A DNA stretch of 64,000 nt, from NCBI GenBank assembly GCA_965224205.1, contig CBDCYN010000013.1, positions 1 through 64,000 of the forward strand. The letters run 5' to 3'. The position numbers were made by a program, and so were the translations under genes. The notes under the pieces were generated by a model, which did not search any database, was not told the DNA's origin, and saw only the letters and a list, made by a program, of their open reading frames with translations. Positions 8,278 through 16,502 of the stretch are shown in pieces (position 1 is the stretch's first letter; the number at the start of each line of letters is the position of its first letter). This stretch comes from CBDCYN01 sp965224205 (GTDB taxonomy: Bacteria; Planctomycetota; Phycisphaerae; Phycisphaerales; Phycisphaeraceae).

Positions 8278-10077
8278 TCAATGGATCGAAGTGACCACAC
8301 CGTTGGAAGACGGCACCTCGCGGATGCGTCGCAGCATCGGCAGCAGGCCTTCTTCGATCACCTGGTCCCAGCCCATCTTGGCCACCAGCTCTTGGCCAGA
8401 CTTGATCAGCTTCTGGCGGCGGTCGTTGGTCGTGGGCAGCCGACGCATCAGCTCGTGGGCGACCCGGGCCGATTCCTGTTGCTCGACCGCGTCGCGCTGC
8501 CCGCGTGTCATGGCTTTGAGCTGTTCGATGGAGTCGTAGCCGTCGATCTGGGTGAAGTCAGCCACAAGCACGCCGTGCGTGCCGTGGCCGTGGGTGACGT
8601 GGTTGACGAAGCCTTGACAGCCACAGACATTGGAGATGACGCAGATCGCCCCGCTGCCTAACGGTTCGAGCGGGCTAATCCCGAACGGCTCGTACGTGGC
8701 CATGCCGAACTCGACATCCGCGGCTCGGCGCAGGTCCGCGATCGTCATCTCCTTGGGCAGGCGTCGCCCGATCCGGTCGGCGGACCACCCGAACTGGTTG
8801 ACCAAGACCACCTGGACATTGCGGTGGGCCGCGTTGAACGCTTCGATGTCTCGGTTGATGTCTTCTTCGGGGCCGACGAGGTCGGGGTAACCCGGTTTGT
8901 GGTGTCGCGGCCAGCCGTAGTGGTCCTCCATCCTGGCGATGTCTTGAGGCCGACGAACCCCGCCAGCGGAAGTGAGGATAAACAGCACCGCGGTTTGGCC
9001 CTTGTCTTCGAGCAGGGGGTCGAGCTCGTGGCAGACGCTTAGGTCACGCCACAACCCCTTGCTGATGACCGGGCGGGTCACATGCGTCATCAGCACGTCG
9101 GGCTTGTTGCCGATCAGGGCATGGGCGTACGCTTCGAGCATCGCCCGGCTGCGGAGTTTATCGTCGAGGGTAACTTTCATCGCGGGGATGCCGTTGTACA
9201 CCAGCTCGATCGGGTGGTCGTCGAAGTGGTCGTTGAGGAACTTCAGCTCGTCACGGGTGCGATCGCCGACCGCGATCACCCCGTCGCAGAGGTGGGCGCG
9301 GCTCACCAGGGCGTGACGCAGGAAATGGTCAAGCGGGCCGAAGACGTCTTCGACGTACTGCCCCTGCTTCCGGGCACAGTCGAGGACGTTGTAGAACATC
9401 GTGTCGTGGCCGGGGTGGTCTTCGACGAGCCGACGGGCGGTGGCGCACTCGTGGGCGTGGAACACCGTGCGGAACTGGCGGTGGCCCTCGAGGATCGCCT
9501 GTAGCGCCGCGGGCATGCCCATGAACTCGTGGCTAAACAACACGCACGGCAGGTCCTCGGGCGGCAGCAGCGCCAACAGGGCATAGAACGCGGGCTCGGC
9601 GAGGCGGACGTATTCCTCGTAGTCCCACGCCCCCTCGTACTTGGAGCTATCGATCCCGAACGTTTCCCACAGCCGCAGCTTGAACATGTTCAGCCGGTCG
9701 TGGTTGACGCGGAACACGTCGATCAGCAACACCTCGGCCTCGCCGCTGCGGCCCTCGCCGGGGTTGTCGTATTGGCGCTGGCCGTAGACGATCGCGACGT
9801 TGAACGCCCACTCGACCGGGCGGAATTTCCCGGCTAGGCCCACGCGGTCGATGTTGTCGATCGAGCTATAGAGCACCTGCCCGTGCTCGCCGATGCGGTC
9901 TTCGGGGTCGGTGCTCATGTGCGTGGCGATCGGGCCCACGAGGATCGACCGCTTGACGTGCTTCTGGTAGACGGGCGAGATCATCAGCCCTTCGAGGACG
10001 GTGCCGATCCCGCCCAGTTGCTCGACCGCTTCGTGGGTCACGTGCGCGAGGGTAAGCCGATCGTTATTAGTAGGCAT
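8278..10077 (-). CDS. Glycogen/starch synthase-like glycosyltransferase
   Basis: A 599-residue GT-B fold enzyme. The N-terminal half opens with a nucleotide-sugar-enzyme style loop (EAVEQLGGIGTVLEGL, about residues 17-32). The C-terminal half has the retaining-glycosyltransferase motif TYEPFGISPLEPLGSGAICV, with the conserved E-x7-E pattern, near residue 480. This suggests use of a nucleotide sugar for alpha-glucan or related polysaccharide synthesis. It is longer than classical GlgA (about 480 residues), and the DYEEYVRLAEP and HAHECATARR regions recall eukaryotic-type (GT3) glycogen synthases, so I do not assign a gene symbol. It stands alone, closed by a strong terminator. Confidence 0.8.
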   Translation of the reverse strand: MPTNNDRLTLAHVTHEAVEQLGGIGTVLEGLMISPVYQKHVKRSILVGPIATHMSTDPEDRIGEHGQVLYSSIDNIDRVGLAGKFRPVEWAFNVAIVYGQRQYDNPGEGRSGEAEVLLIDVFRVNHDRLNMFKLRLWETFGIDSSKYEGAWDYEEYVRLAEPAFYALLALLPPEDLPCVLFSHEFMGMPAALQAILEGHRQFRTVFHAHECATARRLVEDHPGHDTMFYNVLDCARKQGQYVEDVFGPLDHFLRHALVSRAHLCDGVIAVGDRTRDELKFLNDHFDDHPIELVYNGIPAMKVTLDDKLRSRAMLEAYAHALIGNKPDVLMTHVTRPVISKGLWRDLSVCHELDPLLEDKGQTAVLFILTSAGGVRRPQDIARMEDHYGWPRHHKPGYPDLVGPEEDINRDIEAFNAAHRNVQVVLVNQFGWSADRIGRRLPKEMTIADLRRAADVEFGMATYEPFGISPLEPLGSGAICVISNVCGCQGFVNHVTHGHGTHGVLVADFTQIDGYDSIEQLKAMTRGQRDAVEQQESARVAHELMRRLPTTNDRRQKLIKSGQELVAKMGWDQVIEEGLLPMLRRIREVPSSNGVVTSIH

Positions 10078-10158
10078 GTGACTGAGTATCGGCTAGTGTG
10101 CCGGGTAGCGCTAAATCAAACCGGGCGTCGCCAGCGGGTTCGGGTGTGGCAGCAGCAG

Positions 10159-10252
10159 TAGGTCCGGGCCTGCCCAGACACGGCTAACCCTACTTTTTAC
10201 CATCAAAAATAGGATTGTCCGGGCGGGCCCGGGCCTACAAAACGTTAGCCGT
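10159..10252. repeat. Intergenic nested palindrome between ilvN and the glycosyltransferase gene
   Basis: 22-bp arms at 10159-10180 and 10216-10237 are complementary at 19 positions, and the three mismatches are all A-C or G-T type. A second arm pair, ACGGCTAAC (10180-10188) and GTTAGCCGT (10244-10252), and an inner hairpin around CTACTTTTTACCATCAAAAATAG are offset from it. The nested layout suggests a mobile palindromic repeat rather than a simple terminator. Confidence 0.6.
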
Positions 10253-10274
10253 TATTCCGGGAGTAATCCGAAAA

Positions 10275-10907
10275 TCAACCCGGGGGTAGGTTCGTGTGAT
10301 CCGTCGGGGCCGAGGCGTCCGCCCCACCGCCCGAGACAGCCCCGGCGGCTTGGCGGCGCGTGCGGGTTCGGCCGCGGCGCATGGCAATGATCCCGGTACG
10401 GGCTAGTTCCACGACCCCGAATGGCTTGATTAATTCGATGAACGCTTCGATCTTGTCCTCCGCGCCGGACAACTCGATCATGAGCTGGTCCGTGCTCACG
10501 TCGACGATCCGGGCGCGGAAGAGGTTGGCCAACTCGATCAATTCCCGGCGGCGGTGTTGAGCACCCAACGACGCGTCGCCCGATTCCTCGTCCGGCTCGC
10601 TTGAGGTCGCCACCTGCACCAGCATCAAATCCCGCTCGACGTAATCGACGTCTTTGTAGTCCACGACCTTCACAACCGGCACGAGCTTCTGGAGCTGCTT
10701 GCGGACCTGCTCGAGCACCGCGTCGTCGCCGTTGACCACGATCGTCATGCGTGAGAACTCGGGGTTCTCGGTGCGCCCGACCACCAGGCTGTCGATGTTA
10801 AACCCCCGCGCCGCGAACATCCCCGCGACCTGGGCCAGGACGCCGGGCTCGTTGGTAACCAGGGCCGCGATGATATGCCGCATCGGGTTGGGGTTCGTTG
10901 GACTCAT
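10275..10907 (-). CDS. ilvN: Acetolactate synthase small (regulatory) subunit
   Basis: A 210-residue regulatory subunit for the first common step of branched-chain amino acid synthesis. The N-terminal ACT domain (about 9-85) contains HIIAALVTNEPGVLAQVAGM and FAARGFNIDSL, where valine feedback binding occurs in the family. The C-terminal ALS_ss_C domain follows, with RIVDVSTDQLMIELSG near residue 135. The last 35 residues are a low-complexity tail not usual for the family. The catalytic subunit ilvB is not adjacent here. Confidence 0.94.
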   Translation of the reverse strand: MSPTNPNPMRHIIAALVTNEPGVLAQVAGMFAARGFNIDSLVVGRTENPEFSRMTIVVNGDDAVLEQVRKQLQKLVPVVKVVDYKDVDYVERDLMLVQVATSSEPDEESGDASLGAQHRRRELIELANLFRARIVDVSTDQLMIELSGAEDKIEAFIELIKPFGVVELARTGIIAMRRGRTRTRRQAAGAVSGGGADASAPTDHTNLPPG

Positions 10908-10954
10908 GGTGGTTGCGATCAGTTAAACGTAATAGGGCCACAGCAGGCAGCGGT

Positions 10955-11470
10955 CTAGGCTGGGTAATCCGGCTTCTGCTGCCAGTCGAGCTCCGTGGTG
11001 CCGGGGATCCCGTGGTATTCACGGGGGAACGCGTAATCTTTACGCAGCGGGTAGCCGACCCAGTCTTCGGGCAGCAAGATCCGCCGCAGGTCGGTGTGGC
11101 CCTCGAACACGATGCCCATCATGTCATACGCTTCGCGCTCGTGCCAGTCGGCGGCGGGCCACAGGTCCATCACCGACGCGACCTTGGGCTCGTTGCGGTC
11201 CATCAGCACCTTCACCGCGAACCACTGCTTGTACTGGGTCGTGTACAGGTCGTAGACCGCGGCTAGCTGGTCATCGGCCACATAATCCACGGCGCTGATG
11301 CACCCCAGCCAATCGAACGCCAAGCCGGGGTCTGTTCTCAGGAATTCCGCGATCGGTCGCCAGTGCTGGGGCGTCGTGTGCACGCGCGGGTGCGGGTCCT
11401 GGGGCAGGGATTCCTCGATCGCTTCGGCGAAGCGGGCGGTCAACCGTTCGGCGATCTGTGCCGGGTCCAT
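10955..11470 (-). CDS. nuoC: NADH-quinone oxidoreductase subunit C
   Basis: A 171-residue peripheral-arm subunit of respiratory complex I (30-kDa family). The signature WHEREAYDMMGIVFEGHTDL is followed by RRILLPEDWVGYPLRKDY near the C-terminus. I start at the ATG at 11470, with GAAAGGG about 6 nt upstream; a start ten codons earlier is possible but lacks a site. It is an orphan here, since no other nuo gene is in the window. This is unusual because nuo genes are generally in one operon, although planctomycetes often scatter operons. Confidence 0.93.
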   Translation of the reverse strand: MDPAQIAERLTARFAEAIEESLPQDPHPRVHTTPQHWRPIAEFLRTDPGLAFDWLGCISAVDYVADDQLAAVYDLYTTQYKQWFAVKVLMDRNEPKVASVMDLWPAADWHEREAYDMMGIVFEGHTDLRRILLPEDWVGYPLRKDYAFPREYHGIPGTTELDWQQKPDYPA

Positions 11471-11550
11471 CGTTACCCTTTCAAGCGAGGCTCGATCCAT
11501 AAAAATTTCAATCTGGTTATCATCTTATCGTGTTGGGCAGTCACCTCAAA

Positions 11551-11654
11551 TATACGCACCGCGTATCAGCGTACCGCGACGGGTACGGTTTGGCCCCTGA
11601 GAATTTCTCTGCCGCGTACACGAGTCACGCCATAATTTCATCCGAGATCGGTAT
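11551..11654 (-). repeat. Dispersed ~105-bp repeat (family 2), minus orientation
   Basis: An intergenic copy of a family bounded by TATACCGATC-like and GCGATGCGTATA-like ends, with an internal YGTACGCGGCAGAG-type block. It lies between nuoC and the divergent ABC ATPase gene, and sequence identity with the copy at 14507-14611 is obvious by eye. Confidence 0.75.
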
Positions 11655-11703
11655 AAATAAACCCGATGGTTGAAGATTTCTGTCCAAGAGGCATGGCTGA
11701 CGT

Positions 11704-12792
11704 ATGATCGAAGCGTCTCAAGACAACGATAACGGTGCGCCGCTGCTGAAGGTAGAAGACCTGCGGACATACTTCCCGGTCAAACGCGGCTTGCTCCAGT
11801 CGACCGTCGGGTACGTGCGCGCGGTCGATGGCGTGTCCCTAACGGTGCACCGTGGGGAGACCCTGGGCCTGGTCGGCGAGTCGGGGTGCGGGAAGTCAAC
11901 GGTGGGCAGGACGATCCTGCGGCTGATCCCGGCGACTTCTGGACGGGTGATCTTTGATGAGGAAGACGTGTTTGAGTCCGACCCGGCTCGGCTCAAAGCG
12001 ATGCGCCGCCAGATGCAGATCATCTTCCAGGACCCGGTGGGGTCGCTCAACCCGAGGATGCGGATCGGGCGGATGATCAGCGAGCCGATCCTGGTCCACG
12101 ACCTGGCCACGAAGAAGGACGTGGGCGACCGCGTCGCGTCGCTGCTGCAACGGGTGGGTCTAAGCCCCGAGCACGCTGACCGGTACCCGCACGAGTTTTC
12201 CGGCGGCCAGCGCCAGCGGATCGGCATCGCCCGGGCGTTGGCGTTGGAGCCGCGGTTCATCGTCTGCGACGAGCCGGTTAGCGCCCTGGACGTGTCGATC
12301 CAGTCGCAGATCCTCAACCTGTTATCAGACCTCAAGGACGAGCTGGGGTTGGCGTACCTCTTTATCGCTCACAACCTGGCGGTGGTCGAGCATTTCTGCG
12401 ACCGGGTGGCGGTGATGTACCTCGGAAAGATCGTGGAGGTCGCCCGCGGCAAGCAGCTCTATGAATCCCCCAAGCATCCGTACACCCGCGCCCTGCTCAG
12501 CGCCGCGCCGAGGGCCGAGCCGAACCTCCGTCGCCACCGGATCGTCCTGCCAGGGGAGGTGCCTTCGCCGATCGACCCCCCGTCGGGTTGCGCCTTTCAC
12601 CCGAGGTGTTACCTCACCCGCCGGCTGGGCGCACAGTCTAAGGATGGCGACGAAACCGTCGAGATCACCGTCCAGGGCCAGCCGGTGCGCGTCATGAACC
12701 GGTGCGTGGAGGAGTGTCCATCGCTTGAAGATGTGGAAGGGCAACCCGAGCACCAAGCGGCGTGTTGGTTCGACCCGGATCAAGCGACGTGA
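11704..12792 (+). CDS. Oligopeptide/dipeptide ABC transporter ATP-binding protein (OppF/DppF type)
   Basis: A 362-residue ABC ATPase that would energise peptide or related solute import. It has Walker A GESGCGKST (58-66), Q-loop IIFQDPVGSLNP, signature FSGGQRQR, Walker B FIVCDEPVSALD and switch histidine HNLAVVEH. The C-terminal oligo_HPY region (HPYTRALLSAAPRA, then CAFHPRC) is diagnostic of the OppD/OppF class. The permease, binding protein and partner ATPase are not in the window, so the substrate is unknown. An extra stretch between the two C-terminal cysteines slightly lengthens the tail. Confidence 0.93.
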   Translation: MIEASQDNDNGAPLLKVEDLRTYFPVKRGLLQSTVGYVRAVDGVSLTVHRGETLGLVGESGCGKSTVGRTILRLIPATSGRVIFDEEDVFESDPARLKAMRRQMQIIFQDPVGSLNPRMRIGRMISEPILVHDLATKKDVGDRVASLLQRVGLSPEHADRYPHEFSGGQRQRIGIARALALEPRFIVCDEPVSALDVSIQSQILNLLSDLKDELGLAYLFIAHNLAVVEHFCDRVAVMYLGKIVEVARGKQLYESPKHPYTRALLSAAPRAEPNLRRHRIVLPGEVPSPIDPPSGCAFHPRCYLTRRLGAQSKDGDETVEITVQGQPVRVMNRCVEECPSLEDVEGQPEHQAACWFDPDQAT

Positions 12793-12815
12793 TCGATGAC
12801 CTATGAGCTGTAATT

Positions 12816-13763
12816 CTAAACCGCGGTCACCACGTCCACGATGCCCAGCCCGCCCAGCAGCACGCTGATCACCCCGTTGACGGTAAAGAACGCCATGTGG
12901 ATCCGGTGTGTTTTCGAGCCCCACACCAAAGCGTGTTCCAAGATCAAAAGCAGCGCGACGATCATGCAACCCACGCCGAACCCGGTGCCCAGCTGCGGGG
13001 TAGTTTTCCACAGCACTACCAGCGCCACCCACGCCGCCAAGTGCAACCCCCGACTAACCCACAACGACGCGTTGACCCCGATCCGTGCCGGCATCGAGTA
13101 CACCCCGGTGCGTCGGTCCACCTCTTCGTCCTGCAACGCGTAGATGATGTCGAACCCCGCGACCCAGAACATCACCATCACCGATAGCAGGTAAGGCCCC
13201 GGCTCCCGCAGCCACCCCGGCTCGACCGCGATCGTCGCCGCCAATGGGCTGATCGCCAACGCGCTACCCAAGAATAGATGACACAGCCACGTAAACCGTT
13301 TTGTGAAGCTATACGCCGCGACCCAGGCTAAAACAAACGGCGATAACACCAGCGGGTAGACGTTGCCCCGATGCACCCAGAACCCAGCCGTTGAAATAAT
13401 AAACCCGCTACCGGCCAACAACGCCGCCGATAACACGAACCGCCGATCGAGCCGGCCCGCGGGGATGGCACGGCCGGCGGTGCGGGCGTTGAGCCCGTCG
13501 AGGTCCGCGTCCGCCCACCGGTTGACCGCCATCGCTATGGTCCTGGCCAACGCCATGCACAGGATGATCAACCCGATCGTGACCGGGCACGGGATGCGTC
13601 CGCCGGTCGACGCGGCCAGAAACGTCGCCAGCAACGCGAACGGCATCGCGAAGATCGTGTGGCTGATCTTGATGTCCCCAGCCAAAGCCGCCACCCGCTT
13701 CGTCAAGCCCGGGATCGGTTCACCGTGAGCATCAACAGCGGTATTGTGGATGAGTCCCGACAT
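12816..13763 (-). CDS. UbiA-family polyprenyltransferase
   Basis: A 315-residue multi-pass membrane enzyme that attaches a polyprenyl chain to an aromatic acceptor in quinone synthesis. The first aspartate-rich motif is NRWADADLD, in the NxxxDxxxD form, and the second is DIIYALQDEEVDR; both bind the Mg-diphosphate. Hydrophobic helices cover most of the chain. A UbiX homologue sits directly upstream on the same strand with a 51-bp gap. This pairing is typical of quinone biosynthesis; ubiquinone versus menaquinone (MqnP-like) cannot be settled here. Confidence 0.92.
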   Translation of the reverse strand: MSGLIHNTAVDAHGEPIPGLTKRVAALAGDIKISHTIFAMPFALLATFLAASTGGRIPCPVTIGLIILCMALARTIAMAVNRWADADLDGLNARTAGRAIPAGRLDRRFVLSAALLAGSGFIISTAGFWVHRGNVYPLVLSPFVLAWVAAYSFTKRFTWLCHLFLGSALAISPLAATIAVEPGWLREPGPYLLSVMVMFWVAGFDIIYALQDEEVDRRTGVYSMPARIGVNASLWVSRGLHLAAWVALVVLWKTTPQLGTGFGVGCMIVALLLILEHALVWGSKTHRIHMAFFTVNGVISVLLGGLGIVDVVTAV

Positions 13764-13814
13764 GTCTGCTTACGGCAAAGAACCCACGGGTAGAGGGGCG
13801 TTTGGGGGGTATCC

Positions 13815-14450
13815 TCAGATTAGGTTTTCCGTCGGATTCAGTGGTGCCCATCGAATGTCTAGATCATGCTCGACGCCCACTAGATCCAGGATCCTGCCGA
13901 CTACGAAATCGATCAGGTCGTCGATCGTCCGTGGCTGGAGGTAGAACCCCGGGCTAGCCGGGCAGATCACCGCGCCGGCCTCGGTTGCCTGGGCCATGTT
14001 GCGGATCTCGATCAGACTCACGGGCATCTCCCGGTGAATGAGGATCAGCTGCCGTCTCTCCTTGAGCGTCACCGCCGCGGCCCGGTGCAGGAGGTTATCC
14101 GCTGTCCCGTTGGCCACCGCGGCGAGGGTATTGGACGAACAGGGCACGATGACCATGCCCTCGTGCCTGAACGAGCCGCTGGCGATCGCGGAGCCGACAT
14201 CCCGGTAGCGGTGAAGGACCAACCCCGGCAGCCGGTGCGAGTCGCATTGGGCGTGTAGCTTTTCGCCGAGGATCGCTTTTGAGTCAAGGCCTTCGATCCC
14301 TAATTCATCGTGCAAGAGTCGTTGACCATAGGGCGAGACGACCAGATGGGTCTCGATCCCACCGGCCACGGCGATCTGGATCAGGCGTTGGGCGTACGCC
14401 GCCCCGCTGGCTCCGGTAATCCCGATCACAAGCCGTCTGGGGGGTTCCAT
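13815..14450 (-). CDS. ubiX: UbiX-type flavin prenyltransferase
   Basis: A protein of about 211 residues that prenylates FMN to make the cofactor for UbiD decarboxylases. The flavin-binding start RLVIGITGASGAAYAQRL and the motifs MVIVPCSSNTLAAVANGTADNL and HREMPVSLIEIRNM are clear. I place the start at the ATG at 14450, because the family begins just before RRLVIGITGASG; a TTG at 14480 would add ten residues. It lies immediately upstream of the ubiA-like gene, supporting a shared role in quinone ring modification. Confidence 0.93.
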   Translation of the reverse strand: MEPPRRLVIGITGASGAAYAQRLIQIAVAGGIETHLVVSPYGQRLLHDELGIEGLDSKAILGEKLHAQCDSHRLPGLVLHRYRDVGSAIASGSFRHEGMVIVPCSSNTLAAVANGTADNLLHRAAAVTLKERRQLILIHREMPVSLIEIRNMAQATEAGAVICPASPGFYLQPRTIDDLIDFVVGRILDLVGVEHDLDIRWAPLNPTENLI

Positions 14451-14506
14451 ACGCGATATCCATAGGGTCGATTGGGGCAAGCTACCTTACGATTGGTAAG
14501 CCATTA

Positions 14507-14611
14507 TATACCGATCCCGGATGAAAATACGGCATGGCTTGTGTACGCGGCAAGACAATTGTCGGTGTCCAGCACATCGCCGACGCGGTGTTTTCATACG
14601 CGATGCGTATA
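14507..14611 (+). repeat. Dispersed ~105-bp repeat (family 2), plus orientation
   Basis: A reference copy beginning TATACCGATCCCGGATGAAA and ending ACGCGATGCGTATA, with the internal GTACGCGGCAAGACAATT. Its outer ends are loosely complementary, suggesting a folded or mobile element. It lies between ubiX and the hypothetical gene at 14652. Confidence 0.8.
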
Positions 14612-14651
14612 ACCTTTGGGTTTGCTTGCCACACGTGACGGATCTGCGGTG

Positions 14652-15470
14652 TTACCGCGCCTTCGATACCGGATGCGCTTTGGGTTCGGGTGAGATCGTT
14701 AGATCAATAGCCCTCGGGGTGAACTGGACGTCCATGATCCGTATCTTGTGCTCGTCGACGGTCAGGACCGGGTCAAACGTCTCCCCGTCCATCGCTTGCA
14801 GCAGTTGGGCGAAATGAGCGGTTTGGCTTTCGGGTTTGTCGCTGTTCACGAGCAGCTGGGTCACCGTGGCCGCCGGTAAGGGCATCCTGCCGCCCCGCAG
14901 CCCCTTGTACCGGACCTTGATCTGCCCGTCTTCTTCTAGATCAATGCCGAACACCCCACTGACGATCGGCCGAAGCACCGAGGCGTTGTACCGAAAGGCC
15001 ACGATGAGGTTACCGTCCTCGATGGCGATCATCGGCTCTTGGATTTGATTGGGCATCCTGTAACGCTGATTGCTTAGCCAGGGCCCCAGGCGTTGATTTA
15101 GCCAGGTATTGACCTCGTTGACGTAGATCCTCAGGACCCGCGTGTCGGGCTGGTCCCCCTCTAGGCCGTCCATGCTGTGGGCCGCTGTCGACACCCCCGT
15201 GAAACCCGCCAGCAAACGACGCTCAAGGATCTCCGCGATCTCCATCAGCTTCGGGTCCGCGGTGGCCTCGAGGAATTCGCCACGCATCTTCCAGTACCCC
15301 GGTTCCGAAACGAGAAGCCGCAACACCCAGAAGGTGATCAAACAGAACCCAGCGATGACCCAGATCAGGATTTTTTTCCAGCGGAAACGCGTAGAACGGG
15401 GCTCCTTGAGGGCCGCCGATTCGGCACGCGGGTCGACACCCGTCCCGATCATCATCTGCGCATCGCTCAT
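14652..15470 (-). CDS. Membrane-anchored protein of unknown function
   Basis: A 272-residue protein not recognised as a known family. One transmembrane segment (about residues 34-52, ILIWVIAGFCLITFWVLRL) follows a basic stretch, and the remaining 220 residues would be extracytoplasmic. The soluble part has alternating hydrophobic residues suggestive of a beta-rich fold, for example MIAIEDGNLIVAFRYNA. The ATG at 15470 has GGAG 6 nt upstream; a GTG at 15512 would add 14 residues without a better site. Confidence 0.75.
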   Translation of the reverse strand: MSDAQMMIGTGVDPRAESAALKEPRSTRFRWKKILIWVIAGFCLITFWVLRLLVSEPGYWKMRGEFLEATADPKLMEIAEILERRLLAGFTGVSTAAHSMDGLEGDQPDTRVLRIYVNEVNTWLNQRLGPWLSNQRYRMPNQIQEPMIAIEDGNLIVAFRYNASVLRPIVSGVFGIDLEEDGQIKVRYKGLRGGRMPLPAATVTQLLVNSDKPESQTAHFAQLLQAMDGETFDPVLTVDEHKIRIMDVQFTPRAIDLTISPEPKAHPVSKAR

Positions 15471-15557
15471 GGGTTTCTCCAACCCGTTCCGTATCGGGTT
15501 GCTCATGCTCACCGCAGGTCAAACAAGGCCGACGCTACCTCGGCCTCGTGGGGCTCC

Positions 15558-15670
15558 ATATACCCCTCCCCGATCAAAAGACCGCAGGGTTGGTGGACGC
15601 GACAAGGAAAATCTCGGGGTCAACAGCATCCCCGATGCAGTGCTTTGCTGCGCGATGCGTCGATACGCCC
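15558..15670 (+). repeat. Degenerate copy of the ~105-bp repeat (family 2)
   Basis: It aligns with the family from TATACCCCTCCCCGATCAAA through GACGCGACAAGGAAAAT to GCTGCGCGATGCGT, with many substitutions. It lies just upstream of the hypothetical gene at 14652-15470. Confidence 0.5.
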
Positions 15671-16502
15671 GCGTCCTTGTTGCGTGGACCATACGTGTGG
15701 ACACCGTTTGCCGCGTCCGAGACATCACCGGAATAAGATCGCCAGTCCATCGTAGGTTTTTCCTGACCTTGTCGCAGGCCACACCTTCGTTCGAGAACCA
15801 CTCAGGTCAAGGATGAGCACGACGACGTCTCCGCGTCGCCACGGGCGGGGCAGTTCTTGGTTCGGGGCGCTGGTTCACGATCTTATTAGCGGGCTTCGAC
15901 CGCGAACCAGCCGATCACGTTTCAGGGTAACCCTCCACCACCCCTACGATCAACAAAAAACCTCACCACTACCCGTCGGTGGGGCACGATCGGTCCATAT
16001 CACACCAGGCGGTGACAGGCTGCGACAGCTTGTAAAACCTCTTGCATCCATCAGGCTGTGGCAGAAATTCATAGTCAATAATGAAAACCCCGTTCATCTT
16101 CAGCCGCCGATTCACGAGCATCCAGCGTAGGGTCTAACCCCACGTCCTCGGACCCTATGATTGTATCGATAGCCACCACGATCAGCCAGCGACCATCGAG
16201 CGGTGCCTTCGGGTAGCCCGCCGCATCAGCGATCGGCGTCTCGGATCCGTGTAAGGCCGCCCAACCCCTCGGATGATGCATCGTGTATCAAAATACAGCG
16301 TTGAGCACGTCTTACATGTCGGGGATTTCAAAGTAGGGCACAAGGCCCGTGTCGTCATCTCCCCCGTGGCGGGTTTAGCCCAGCACCGGTCGCCGATCCG
16401 CAGCCCCACTTTGGCTTAGAACCCCCCGCAGCGCTCAGGTCACCGGTGTAGCTTTCCGATACACCTCATGGAATCGTGATCCAACGAGGGTCTGCCCAGA
16501 TC
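15671..16502. other. Gene-free interval before the giant coiled-coil gene
   Basis: About 830 bp without a convincing gene. Several short open frames exist on both strands but show no protein-like composition or start-site signals. The promoter for the large downstream gene should be here. Confidence 0.5.
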
